Below, one piece after another: positions 45,549-54,088 of a DNA stretch of 64,000 nucleotides. The DNA lies in contig NZ_DATBBJ010000073.1 in NCBI RefSeq assembly GCF_036271055.1, positions 248,001 to 312,000 of the forward strand, given 5' to 3'. Position numbers and translations under genes: made by a program. How positions within the stretch are numbered: the first letter of the stretch is position 1; each line of letters opens with the position of its first letter. The stretch is from Scandinavium sp036271055. Its GTDB lineage: Bacteria; Pseudomonadota; Gammaproteobacteria; Enterobacterales; Enterobacteriaceae. Below the pieces are notes generated by a model. It was given only the letters and a program-made list of their open reading frames with translations. It was not told the origin of the DNA and did no database searches.

Positions 45549-45965
45549 GTGTCGGAAAAAGTGAAAGCCCAATGCCACTGTGGCGCGGTCAAATTTACCG
45601 TCGAGCTGTCGGACGGTTTCAATACTCTCCGTCGTTGTAATTGCTCATTTTGCCGGATGCGCGGCGCGGTGGTGGTTTCTGCGCCACTAACGGGTATCGA
45701 TGTTATACAGGGCAAAGATAAACTCACGGAATACCGCTTTAACACCCGCGCGGCGGCACACTATTTTTGTTCCGTCTGCGGGATTTATACCTTTCATCAA
45801 CGGCGTTCCAATCCCGACCAGTATGGCGTCAATGTCGCCTGCATCGAAAACGTCTCACCGTTTGATTTTGCCGAAGTGACTGTATCAAACGGCGTTCATC
45901 ATCCTTCCGACGGCGGCGGTGGTGTGGCTGGATATTTACGCTATTCCCCGGCTAGCAAAACGTAA
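45549..45965 (+). CDS. GFA-family zinc protein
   Basis: 138-residue protein of the glutathione-dependent formaldehyde-activating enzyme (GFA/Mss4-like) family. Zinc-binding cysteines are in QCHCGAVKF, CNCSFCRMRG and FCSVCGIYT. The family name overstates what is known: most members have no proven activity. GTG at 45549 has the best spacing from GAGG (eight bases); GTG at 45543 is in frame but only two bases from it. It stands between aldA and the acyltransferase gene, a place where E. coli has no gene. Confidence 0.8.
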   Translation: MSEKVKAQCHCGAVKFTVELSDGFNTLRRCNCSFCRMRGAVVVSAPLTGIDVIQGKDKLTEYRFNTRAAAHYFCSVCGIYTFHQRRSNPDQYGVNVACIENVSPFDFAEVTVSNGVHHPSDGGGGVAGYLRYSPASKT

Positions 45966-46066
45966 GCAGGCTCTGTCTGGCCTTAATCTGAAAGTCGTTG
46001 CCGAATAGCGTATTCGGACTTCTGGTCATCCTCATATTGCTATGATGTTTTTTTAATGAGGTGATT

Positions 46067-47221
46067 ATGGCAACGACTAAAAACTGGTCCCCGGAACTGG
46101 AGGGCCTGCGCGGCGTCGCGTCGCTGTGGGTGTTCTTTGGACATATTGCACTGCTGGTAAACTGCAAAATCCCGATAATTGCAGTGCCGAAACTGGGCGT
46201 CGATCTCTTTATTTTGCTGTCCGGCTATCTGATGACGAAAAACTATATTGAGCGTCAGGATAAAGAGCCGTGGGGGAGCTGGCAGACTATCATGACATTC
46301 TGGCTACGGCGGTATTTCCGCATTGCGCCGCTCTATTATGTGATGCTCTTTGTGGCACTGTTAGCCGGGCATTTTCTCGGTGATATGCGTCAGATTATTG
46401 CCGACGCGTTTCCGTCTACAGCGACGGAAACATCGCGCTACAGTGATTTATCCTTTTTCAACGTATTGGCACATCTGACTTTCGTGTTTGGTGATTTGCC
46501 GCAGTACGCTTATAACACCGCGCTCCCGGACTGGAGTATCGGCCTTGAGATGCAGTATTACCTGCTGTTCCCGTTCATCATGCTGCTGACGTTGCGTTGG
46601 GGATTCGCAGGCGCGCTGGTGGCTATTATGGTGCTGGATATCCTGGGGCGTTATCTGCTGCCGGGCCTGTATACGGCGTTCCCGATGCCGTCGATGATCC
46701 TGATAAAATTGCATGTGTTCATCGCCGGGATGTTGATGGCGGAAGCCGTCAGGCAGCGGCGTTTGCTGTTTGTTGTCCTGGCGTTGCTGGCACCCGTTGT
46801 CAGTGCATTGATGAACATCAGAATGGATTCAACGCAGATTTTCTTCGAAGCGTTAATGATTTTAGGCATGACGGGTGTGCTGTGGCCGTATCAGCAGGCT
46901 GGTTTGGTGCAACGTCTGTTTAGCGTGCCGCGCAGTTTGTTGAGCAACCGGATATTTACCTGGTTGGGCGATGTTTCTTATTCGGTTTATTTACTTCACT
47001 TGTTGTTGGTGATGCCAATTATTGCTTTGCTCCTGCACCACTCGCATCTTGCGATGTATTCCAGCGGCGCGCGCTATCTTATTACCGTCGGTCTTTGTTT
47101 CCCTGTTGTCTATTTATTAGCTACGGCGCTACATCGCTATATCGAAATGCGAGGTATTGCTTTGGGGAAACGGATTATTAAAAACGCAACGGTCAGGGAA
47201 AGGGAGTTGGAAAGAAATTAA
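46067..47221 (+). CDS. Acyltransferase-3 family membrane protein
   Basis: 384-residue integral membrane acyltransferase with about ten predicted helices. The N-terminal motif ELEGLRGVASLWVFFGHI contains the conserved arginine and histidine of the family, and FRIAPLYYVML and LGVDLFILLSGYLM are typical. Such enzymes acetylate or acylate surface sugars (O-antigen, peptidoglycan, glucans); the substrate here is unknown and no polysaccharide cluster is nearby. Start at MATTKNW with GAGG five bases upstream; an earlier in-frame GTG is less likely. Convergent with gapC; not at this place in E. coli. Confidence 0.85.
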   Translation: MATTKNWSPELEGLRGVASLWVFFGHIALLVNCKIPIIAVPKLGVDLFILLSGYLMTKNYIERQDKEPWGSWQTIMTFWLRRYFRIAPLYYVMLFVALLAGHFLGDMRQIIADAFPSTATETSRYSDLSFFNVLAHLTFVFGDLPQYAYNTALPDWSIGLEMQYYLLFPFIMLLTLRWGFAGALVAIMVLDILGRYLLPGLYTAFPMPSMILIKLHVFIAGMLMAEAVRQRRLLFVVLALLAPVVSALMNIRMDSTQIFFEALMILGMTGVLWPYQQAGLVQRLFSVPRSLLSNRIFTWLGDVSYSVYLLHLLLVMPIIALLLHHSHLAMYSSGARYLITVGLCFPVVYLLATALHRYIEMRGIALGKRIIKNATVRERELERN

Positions 47222-47239
47222 CATCGTGCGATAAACAAC

Positions 47240-47267
47240 GTGTACCGCCAGCGGACTGGCGGTACAC
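47240..47267 (+). terminator. Hairpin after the acyltransferase gene
   Basis: GTGTACCGCCAG / CTGGCGGTACAC 12-bp perfect stem, 18 bases after the stop codon. No T tract follows. Confidence 0.55.
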
Positions 47268-47311
47268 AACATCAAGATTTAGATTTGATTATCTCTTTAA
47301 AATCAACGTGG

Positions 47312-47340
47312 TAAAGGCGCGAAGGGAATGCCTTCGCGCC
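47312..47340 (-). terminator. Terminator of gapC
   Basis: On the minus strand GGCGCGAAGG-CATTC-CCTTCGCGCC is followed by TTTAC, seven bases after the gapC stop. Confidence 0.65.
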
Positions 47341-47346
47341 ATATCA

Positions 47347-48348
47347 TTATAGTTTAACGAATTTATCCAGTACCCGAATTAACTGGGTGACGAAGCCGTA
47401 TTCGTTGTCATACCAGGAAACGGTTTTCACCAATTGCAAATCGCCGACTTCGGCCACTTCGGTCTGTGTCGCGTCATACACTGAGCCAAAATGGCTACCG
47501 ATGACGTCCGTAGACACAATTTCCTCCTCGGTATAGCCAAAAGATTCATTACCGTCAGCGGCCTTCTTCATGGCGGCGTTCACTTCATCGGCGGTCACTT
47601 TTTTGCCGAGAATAGACACCAGCTCCGTCACTGATCCTGTTTTCACGGGCACACGTTGGGCATGACCTTTCAGCTTGCCATTCAGGGCAGGGATCACCAG
47701 ACCAATGGCTTTTGCCGCCCCGGTAGTGTGCGGAATAATGTTTTCAGCCGCCGCACGCGAGGCGCGTAAATCTTTCCCGCGTGGGCCATCGACCAGCGCC
47801 TGAGTGCCGGTATATGCGTGAATTGTGGTCATGGTGCCGAGTTTGATTTCAAACGCGTCATGTAGCGCTTTCGCCATTGGGGCCAGACAGTTAGTGGTGC
47901 AGGAGGCGACGGAAATAATGGTGTCGTTGCCATCGAGCGTGTCGTCGTTCACGTTAAAGACGATGGTTTTCATGTCGCCCGCAGGGGCCGAGATCAGCAC
48001 TTTTTTAGCCCCCGCATCAAGGTGTGCTTTGGCTTTGTCGGTGGAAGTATAGAAACCGGTACATTCCACGACGAACTCTGCGCCTGCCGTTTTCCACGGA
48101 ATATTGCTCGCGTCTTTTTCTGCATAGACGGCGATTTTTTTGCCGTCGACAATCAACGAATCGTCGGTATGATCGACGCTCCATGGGAACGGACCGTAGT
48201 TCGAGTCGTGTTTTAACAGATAGGCGAGCACTTTCGGCGAGGTGAGGTCATTAATCGCCACAACCTCCTGCGCGCTTTTCACTTCCAGCAGGCGGCGAAG
48301 TACCAGGCGTCCGATACGCCCAAAACCGTTAATACCAATCTTGCTCAT
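47347..48348 (-). CDS. gapC: Glyceraldehyde-3-phosphate dehydrogenase GapC
   Basis: Complete NAD-type GAPDH of 333 residues. GINGFGRIGR binds the nucleotide, and the catalytic cysteine is C150 in SVASCTTNCLAP with a partner histidine in TTIHAYTGTQ. Position between aldA and cybB is that of E. coli gapC, a pseudogene in K-12. Here the frame is unbroken. It is presumably a second GAPDH beside the main gapA, which is not in this window. Confidence 0.93.
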   Translation of the reverse strand: MSKIGINGFGRIGRLVLRRLLEVKSAQEVVAINDLTSPKVLAYLLKHDSNYGPFPWSVDHTDDSLIVDGKKIAVYAEKDASNIPWKTAGAEFVVECTGFYTSTDKAKAHLDAGAKKVLISAPAGDMKTIVFNVNDDTLDGNDTIISVASCTTNCLAPMAKALHDAFEIKLGTMTTIHAYTGTQALVDGPRGKDLRASRAAAENIIPHTTGAAKAIGLVIPALNGKLKGHAQRVPVKTGSVTELVSILGKKVTADEVNAAMKKAADGNESFGYTEEEIVSTDVIGSHFGSVYDATQTEVAEVGDLQLVKTVSWYDNEYGFVTQLIRVLDKFVKL

Positions 48349-48538
48349 GGATGTGTTCCTTTTGTGGTTGTATCACAAGGTGAGAAAACTCCTCCAGGCT
48401 TAGACCAGTCGGTCCGATTGGGCAACTGAACAATTTTCAGCAAGGGCTAAGGGTTTGAAAATCTATACAGAAAAGTTAATGAATTTTTAATACAAGGCCG
48501 TTATGTTAACGATCTCACCGTTTTTTCCGGGAATAAAA

Positions 48539-49066
48539 ATGAAAGATAAGTATTCGAGCCTGCAAATTGGCATTCATTGGTTGGTTTTTCTGCTGGTCGT
48601 TATGACGTATTGCGCCATGGAATTACGTGGTTTCTTTCCGCGCGAGTATCGCCCGTACTTTAATATGGTGCATGTTTCCGGTGGGATTTCGATTCTGGTG
48701 TTGATGGTGACGCGCTTGCTGGTGCGCCTCAAACGCCCGGCACCGCCGATTGTGCCTAAGCCAAAACCGTGGATGACTGGCATGGCGCATCTCGGGCATC
48801 TGGTGATTTTTGTGTTGTTTATCGTGTTGCCGATAATTGGCCTGACGATGATGTACAACCGTGGCAATCCGTGGATCGCGTTTGGTATCACCATGCCGCA
48901 CGCAGCAGAGGCGAATTTCGATCTAGCCGATAACCTGAAGGAGTATCACGTGCTGCTGGCGAATATCGGCTACTACGTGATTGGCCTGCACGCGCTGGCG
49001 GCGTTAGTCCATCATTATGTCTGGAAGGACAACACGCTGCTGCGGATGATGCCACGTAAGAAGTAG
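48539..49066 (+). CDS. cybB: Cytochrome b561
   Basis: Four-helix di-haem cytochrome b561 of the inner membrane, 175 residues (E. coli 176), reported to act as superoxide:ubiquinone oxidoreductase. Candidate haem histidines occur in QIGIHWLVFLL, NMVHVSGGI, KEYHVLLAN and ALVHHYVWKDN. I start at MKDKYSSLQ; a methionine 12 codons upstream would add a non-homologous leader. Confidence 0.94.
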   Translation: MKDKYSSLQIGIHWLVFLLVVMTYCAMELRGFFPREYRPYFNMVHVSGGISILVLMVTRLLVRLKRPAPPIVPKPKPWMTGMAHLGHLVIFVLFIVLPIIGLTMMYNRGNPWIAFGITMPHAAEANFDLADNLKEYHVLLANIGYYVIGLHALAALVHHYVWKDNTLLRMMPRKK

Positions 49067-49076
49067 AATGCGTCAT

Positions 49077-49095
49077 TGCCCGGTCCGACCGGGCA
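49077..49095. terminator. Hairpin between cybB and ydcI
   Basis: TGCCCGGTC-C-GACCGGGCA, a perfect nine-bp inverted repeat between two convergent genes. No T tract. Confidence 0.55.
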
Positions 49096-49102
49096 CATGA
49101 AT

Positions 49103-50029
49103 TTAACCACCCGGCATTGATTTACGAATGGCGCTCAACAAAGTTTGTGCGCCAGTCGATAACTGCGTATCCACCCGCGTCAAAATGCCAATGGGTTCGC
49201 CCGCACCTTGCGTGGGCACTGGCAGAGCTGCCAGAGTGCCGCGCCGTAAATCGTCTTTTACCGCGCCCGATGGCACAAACCACACGTAATTAAAATCCAC
49301 CGTAAGCTGGCGCGACAAGGACGCCGACAGCGTTTCGATGCAGCCTGCCGGGATTTTACAGCCCTGGCTCAGAACCAGCGCCTCGGCGTTTTGTCTTGGC
49401 ACTGTGCCTTTCGGCGACACAACGACAGGCCACTCCATCACTTTGCTCAGCGTGACCGTTTCCTGCAATAAAGGATGATCCGGACGCACCACCAGTTTGA
49501 GCGATTCCAGAAACAGCAACTCATAATTCAGGCCGCTCATCAGCTCTGGATCAGACATACGACCAATGCCCAAATCAATCTCGCCCAGTTTCAACCCGGC
49601 CAGCAGCATAGGGTTATTCATAGTGGCGACTTGAAGAGTGATGTCTTTTTGTTGTTGATGAAACTGACCGATCACAGCAGGAAGAATACCCAGCGCCGCC
49701 GTCGGCAACGCACCGATACGCACCACGTCGTTATTGATGCCTTCCTTACGGCTTAGCGCTTGTCCGGCAGTATTGAGCGCATCGAGCACTTTCACCGCAT
49801 GCGTCAAAAACTGTTCGCCAACCAGCGTCAGCTTCGCGCCAAGACGCCCCCGGTCAAACAGGCGTGTGCCGGTAAGCTGTTCCAGTTCATTGAGGGTTTT
49901 CGACAGCGCGGGCTGACTGAGGTTAAGCGTTTCTGCCGCACGCCCCAGTGTTCCCTGTTGAGCGACGGCGACGAAGGTGTGCAAATGGCGCAAGCGAATG
50001 CGCTGACTGAAGAGACCGTTTTTTTCCAT
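49103..50029 (-). CDS. ydcI: LysR regulator, YdcI/PcaQ type
   Basis: 308-residue LysR-type regulator. The N-terminal helix-turn-helix is HTFVAVAQQGTLGRAAETLN with LSQPALSKTLNELEQLTG; the rest is a periplasmic-binding-like effector domain. It is strongly similar to E. coli YdcI, which itself belongs to the PcaQ subgroup, and holds the same position after cybB. Here pcaG and pcaH lie just upstream on the same strand (167-base gap), so regulation of protocatechuate catabolism is the natural reading. E. coli YdcI lacks those neighbours. Confidence 0.88.
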   Translation of the reverse strand: MEKNGLFSQRIRLRHLHTFVAVAQQGTLGRAAETLNLSQPALSKTLNELEQLTGTRLFDRGRLGAKLTLVGEQFLTHAVKVLDALNTAGQALSRKEGINNDVVRIGALPTAALGILPAVIGQFHQQQKDITLQVATMNNPMLLAGLKLGEIDLGIGRMSDPELMSGLNYELLFLESLKLVVRPDHPLLQETVTLSKVMEWPVVVSPKGTVPRQNAEALVLSQGCKIPAGCIETLSASLSRQLTVDFNYVWFVPSGAVKDDLRRGTLAALPVPTQGAGEPIGILTRVDTQLSTGAQTLLSAIRKSMPGG

Positions 50030-50195
50030 AACGGGATGTTAATGAGAGAGCGATGCGGGTATCAAGACAAGTTGTTGAGATTTGATAACTTGCTAGCAAA
50101 ATATCATTAACATATGAGTATTTTGCGTGACAGGGGGTTATGGAATGAAGGGAAAAGAAGCCCGATGGCGAGGGGCCGCCGGACTTATTCGCGCG

Positions 50196-50816
50196 TTAAA
50201 GATCGAAGAAAACCGTTTCAGCTTCGCCTTGAAGATGAATGTCAAAACGGTAAACGATGTTATCGCCACGCTGCTCGCGCTGGCCGATTAACGTTTTGCG
50301 ACGCACTTCCCACTCAATCAGATTCAGCACCGGGTCGCGCTGATTAGCGTCTTGCTCATCGGAGAAATACATCCGGGTATTCAAGCCAATGTTAATTCCC
50401 CTGGCAACAATCCACAGATTCACGTGCGGGGCCATTACACGACCGTCACGGCCCACGACTGCACCGGGTTTGATGGTGTCAAAACGCCAGACGCCGGAGT
50501 CAAAATCTGAACAGCTCCGCCCCCAGCCGCGAAAATCTGCATCGAGGTTTTTCTCACTTTGCTGGTCGGCAGGGTGGTTATAGCGTCCGGCGGCGTTGGC
50601 CTGCCAGATTTCCAGCAGAACATCGCGCACAGGCGTGCCGGAGCCGTCGAACACACGACCTTCAATCGTGATGCGCTCGCCTTCGGTATGGCTGTTGGTC
50701 AGCACCGGGCCAAAGTTTTTCTCGAAGATGTGAAATCCCGCCGCGTCAGGCGCGAGGCCAATATGAACATACGGCCCGGCGGTTTGCGAGGCGGTTTCGG
50801 CTAAATAGTCTTTCAT
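50196..50816 (-). CDS. pcaG: Protocatechuate 3,4-dioxygenase alpha subunit
   Basis: 206-residue alpha subunit of the intradiol ring-cleavage dioxygenase. TAGPYVHIGL opens the chain and VRDVLLEIWQANAAGRYNHP is the conserved dioxygenase strand; the iron ligands are in the beta subunit. The start overlaps the pcaH stop by four bases (ATGA). Product is 3-carboxy-cis,cis-muconate; the following pca enzymes are not in the window. Confidence 0.95.
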   Translation of the reverse strand: MKDYLAETASQTAGPYVHIGLAPDAAGFHIFEKNFGPVLTNSHTEGERITIEGRVFDGSGTPVRDVLLEIWQANAAGRYNHPADQQSEKNLDADFRGWGRSCSDFDSGVWRFDTIKPGAVVGRDGRVMAPHVNLWIVARGINIGLNTRMYFSDEQDANQRDPVLNLIEWEVRRKTLIGQREQRGDNIVYRFDIHLQGEAETVFFDL

Positions 50817-51553
50817 CGCGCGGCTCCCTGAGTGCGGTTTTCAAATAGCGTGGCACGACTGCCGCGCAGCACCAGATCAAAACGGTAGGCCAGGCAATCA
50901 AGTGGCACGGCAGCATGAATATCGAGTTCGGCAATCAGCGTCCGGATGGCGTCATCGTTGTTAATCGTTTTCACGATCGGACACTGTTTGATCAGCGGAT
51001 CGCCCTCGAAATACATCTGTGTAATCAGCCGTTGGGCGAACGCCTCGCCAGAAAGCGAAAAGTGAATGTGCGATGGGCGCCAGTCGCTGGCCTGATTGCG
51101 CCACGGATACGGGCCGGGCTTGATGGTGCGGAAAAAGTAATAACCGTTTTCATCGGTGAGCACGCGTCCACAGCCGCCGAAATTAGGGTCGACCGGGGCC
51201 AGATACTGATCTTTCTTATGACGATAACGACCACCGGCATTGGCTTGCCACACTTCGACCAGCGTATTTTTCATCGGGCGGCCAAAGCCATCGCGCACAT
51301 AACCGTGAACAATAATACGCTCGCCAATCGGCAAACCCTCTTTGGCGTAATTCAGGATCAGATCGTTGTCCTGCGGGCCCAGATCGTCGCTGCTGAAAAC
51401 AGGGCCGGTGATTTCCGACAAAGAATTTTGCAGCGAGATGAGGGCATTACGCGGCGAGCGTAACACGCTGGTTTTGTAGCCGGGGGCAAAGGCGGGCGGG
51501 TGATTATTGTAATCACGATGCACCACTTCGCGTGGGGTCCAATTGTCAGTCAT
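50813..51553 (-). CDS. pcaH: Protocatechuate 3,4-dioxygenase beta subunit
   Basis: 246-residue catalytic beta subunit. The ferric site is complete: tyrosines in GRYRHKKDQY and GPYPWRN, histidines in RPSHIHFS, matching Y408, Y447, H460 and H462 of the Pseudomonas enzyme. First gene of pcaHG. Divergent from hglS over 249 bases, where a LysR-type box lies. Confidence 0.95.
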   Translation of the reverse strand: MTDNWTPREVVHRDYNNHPPAFAPGYKTSVLRSPRNALISLQNSLSEITGPVFSSDDLGPQDNDLILNYAKEGLPIGERIIVHGYVRDGFGRPMKNTLVEVWQANAGGRYRHKKDQYLAPVDPNFGGCGRVLTDENGYYFFRTIKPGPYPWRNQASDWRPSHIHFSLSGEAFAQRLITQMYFEGDPLIKQCPIVKTINNDDAIRTLIAELDIHAAVPLDCLAYRFDLVLRGSRATLFENRTQGAAR

Positions 51554-51654
51554 AGGGCGCTCCGGGTCAGAGGAAATCTTAGGGTTATCAGTTCGCCTCT
51601 CGGAGTGTGTGTAATGATATTGTTAATTTAAAGTGAATTTATAAGGCTTTTTGC

Positions 51655-51669
51655 ATAACAAGAGGTTAT
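51655..51669. promoter_or_regulatory. LysR-type box between pcaH and hglS
   Basis: ATAAC-N5-GTTAT is a perfect inverted repeat with T-N11-A spacing, about 100 bases before pcaH. It resembles the rhizobial PcaQ box (ATAACC-N4-GGTTAA) but is one base shorter. Confidence 0.5.
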
Positions 51670-51802
51670 AAACCGCACCAATGACGGGTGTAAACGGTGA
51701 GGCAACGAAGAGGTAATCCGCGATCACAATTCAGAAATTCTTCCTCCCGGCGGCAAATGGCTTATGTACACTCCAGGTAATATTCACTGGAGACATGACA
51801 TC

Positions 51803-53143
51803 ATGGCGAACACCATCACGGCTGATGAGATTCGGGAAAACTTTTCGCAGGCAATGTCAGCGATGTACCAGCAGGAAGTTCCACAGTACGGCATGTTGCT
51901 GGAACTTGTCGCCGATGTAAACCTCGCGGTGCTGGAACATAATCCGCACTTGCATGAACAACTGGCGAATGCCGACGAACTGGCGCGTCTGAATGTCGAG
52001 CGCCACGGGGCAATTCGCGTAGGCTCAGCCAATGAACTGGCAACTCTACGCCGTATGTTTGCGATCATGGGGATGCAACCGGTCAGCTATTACGATCTCT
52101 CCCAGGCAGGCGTGCCGGTGCATTCAACCGCGTTTCGTCCGGTGGAAGACGCGGCGCTGGCGCGTAACCCGTTCCGCGTCTTTACTTCGCTGCTTCGTCT
52201 GGAATTGATTGATAACATTGAATTGCGGAAGAAAGCCGCAGAGATCCTCGCCAAGCGAGATATTTTTACCCCGCGCTGTCGCCAGCTGATTGCACACTTC
52301 GAAACACAAGGGGAGTTCACAGCGGCAGAAGCGAAAGAGTTCGTAAAAGAAGCCCTCGAAACCTTCCGTTGGCACAGTCACGCCACGGTCGATCAGGACA
52401 CTTATCTGGCGCTGCACAATGAACATCGCTTGATTGCTGACGTGGTCTGTTTCCCCGGTTGCCATATCAACCATCTGACGCCGCGCACGCTGGATATTGA
52501 CCGCGTGCAGTCGCTAATGCCGGAATACGGTATTCAGCCGAAAATTTTGATTGAAGGCCCGCCACGCCGCGAAGTGCCGATTCTGCTGCGACAAACCAGT
52601 TTTAAAGCGCTGGAAGAACCGGTGTTATTTGCCGGAGAGCACCGTGGCACGCATACCGCGCGTTTTGGCGAAATAGAACAACGAGGTGTGGCGCTGACGC
52701 CAAAAGGCCGTGCTCTATATGATGCGTTGCTGACTGAAGCTGGGACGGGCAAAGACAACATGAGTCATCAGCAGCATCTCTCTGAGATGTTCAAAGCCTT
52801 CCCGGACAGCGAAATGTTCCTGCGCCGTCAGGAGTTAGCCTATTTCCGCTATCGTCTGACGCCAGCCGGGGAAGCCCATCGTCAGGCATTTCGTCCCGGC
52901 GATGACCCGCAGCCGCTGATCGAACGTGGCTGGCTGGTGGCACAACCGATCACCTATGAGGACTTTTTACCGGTGAGTGCGGCAGGCATTTTCCAGTCGA
53001 ACCTTGGCAACGAAACACAGTCGCGCAGCCACGGAAATTCCAGCAAAGCGGCATTCGAAGAGGCGCTCGGCTGCGCGGTGCTGGATGAGTTTCAGTTGTA
53101 TCAGGAAGCGGAAGATCGCAGCAAACGGCGGTGCGGGTTGTGA
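51803..53143 (+). CDS. hglS: 2-oxoadipate dioxygenase/decarboxylase (HglS, YdcJ)
   Basis: 446-residue DUF1338 enzyme (E. coli YdcJ 447). Members convert 2-oxoadipate to D-2-hydroxyglutarate with O2 and loss of CO2, a step in lysine catabolism first shown in Pseudomonas putida. The metal and substrate residues of the family are seen as RHGAIRVG (histidine plus arginine four later) and CFPGCHINHLTPRTLDID. I start at MANTITADEIRE. It lies next to pcaH and close to an aminotransferase and a basic-amino-acid-type binding protein, which supports a role in amino-acid use. Confidence 0.9.
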   Translation: MANTITADEIRENFSQAMSAMYQQEVPQYGMLLELVADVNLAVLEHNPHLHEQLANADELARLNVERHGAIRVGSANELATLRRMFAIMGMQPVSYYDLSQAGVPVHSTAFRPVEDAALARNPFRVFTSLLRLELIDNIELRKKAAEILAKRDIFTPRCRQLIAHFETQGEFTAAEAKEFVKEALETFRWHSHATVDQDTYLALHNEHRLIADVVCFPGCHINHLTPRTLDIDRVQSLMPEYGIQPKILIEGPPRREVPILLRQTSFKALEEPVLFAGEHRGTHTARFGEIEQRGVALTPKGRALYDALLTEAGTGKDNMSHQQHLSEMFKAFPDSEMFLRRQELAYFRYRLTPAGEAHRQAFRPGDDPQPLIERGWLVAQPITYEDFLPVSAAGIFQSNLGNETQSRSHGNSSKAAFEEALGCAVLDEFQLYQEAEDRSKRRCGL

Positions 53144-53159
53144 CAACGTCACGTTGTCA
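53141..53159. terminator. Palindrome spanning both stop codons of convergent genes
   Basis: TGACAACG-TCA-CGTTGTCA is a perfect eight-bp stem. Its left end is the hglS stop and its loop is the stop of the convergent LysR gene. Confidence 0.5.
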
Positions 53160-54042
53160 GGTGAGTCGACAGGTGCGCGTAACTTGTTTGATCTGACGCT
53201 GGGTTAAGCAGCCCATCGCGAAACTGCGTCAGCCCAATCGCTTTTGCGGAAATTTCCCGTACCACTAAGCGGTAGCTGGCTCCGGTTTTCACGCTCAGCG
53301 CGTAGGGCCGTACCAGTCTGCCGCTGAGCAAATCTTCTTCCACCAGGGTTTCGTCGGCGATTGCCACGCCAAAACCTTGTACTGCTGCGGTAATCGCCAA
53401 ATCCATGGTGTCGAAGTGCTGATTTTTTTGCATCGCAGAAGGCAGTGGCTTGGGCAATTTGGCCAGCCATAACGACCAGTCGGTTTTGTCTCGGGTGGGA
53501 TGCAAAAATGTCATGCCTGAAAACAGCGTATTTTCCGCCAGGCGGTGACTGACCACTGGCGTCAACGACTCCTCAAACAGCAAATCACCGGCATTCATGT
53601 GCGTGCCGAACACAATCGCCGCGTCAAACGGTTCGGTTTTGAAATTAACCGAATGTTCGGTGGTGGTGGTGAGCGCAATCTGCATCTCCGGGAAACGTTG
53701 CTCAATCTCCACCAGACGCGGCACCAGCCAGCGCATCGCGCAGGTCGGCGCTTTAAGACGAACCACAGTTTGCTGCTGACGCGCCTGTTCTGCGACCATC
53801 ATCATCTGATTGAAAGACGTCATTAACTCCGGATACAGCGCGCTGCCCTGAGGCGACAAACGCAGGCCGCGAGCCAGTCGTTCGAACAGGGGAAAACCAA
53901 ACCATGCCTCAAGTGTCGCAATCTTGCGACTCACCGCGCCCTGAGTCAGACACAACTCTCTGGCGGCGTGCGTCAGGTTCAGATGACGGGCGGTCACCAG
54001 AAAAGTTTCGATGGCATTCAACGGCAACTGACGACGGGACAT
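53149..54042 (-). CDS. LysR-family regulator, GcvA-like
   Basis: 297-residue LysR-type regulator. The helix-turn-helix FLVTARHLNLTHAARELCLT with TQGAVSRKIATLE is clear. The effector domain has features of the GcvA subgroup (RWLVPRLVEIEQRFPEMQIAL, DAAIVFG, AVQGFGVAIADETLV). Target unknown. The next upstream gene on the same strand, the FAD/NAD(P) protein, ends 46 bases before its start, so it may control that gene and the divergent aminotransferase operon. No E. coli gene at this position. Confidence 0.85.
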   Translation of the reverse strand: MSRRQLPLNAIETFLVTARHLNLTHAARELCLTQGAVSRKIATLEAWFGFPLFERLARGLRLSPQGSALYPELMTSFNQMMMVAEQARQQQTVVRLKAPTCAMRWLVPRLVEIEQRFPEMQIALTTTTEHSVNFKTEPFDAAIVFGTHMNAGDLLFEESLTPVVSHRLAENTLFSGMTFLHPTRDKTDWSLWLAKLPKPLPSAMQKNQHFDTMDLAITAAVQGFGVAIADETLVEEDLLSGRLVRPYALSVKTGASYRLVVREISAKAIGLTQFRDGLLNPASDQTSYAHLSTHLTT

Positions 54043-54088
54043 GCTGACTCCAGCTATGCAATTTGGTCATGGCGAGTATGACACAGCG

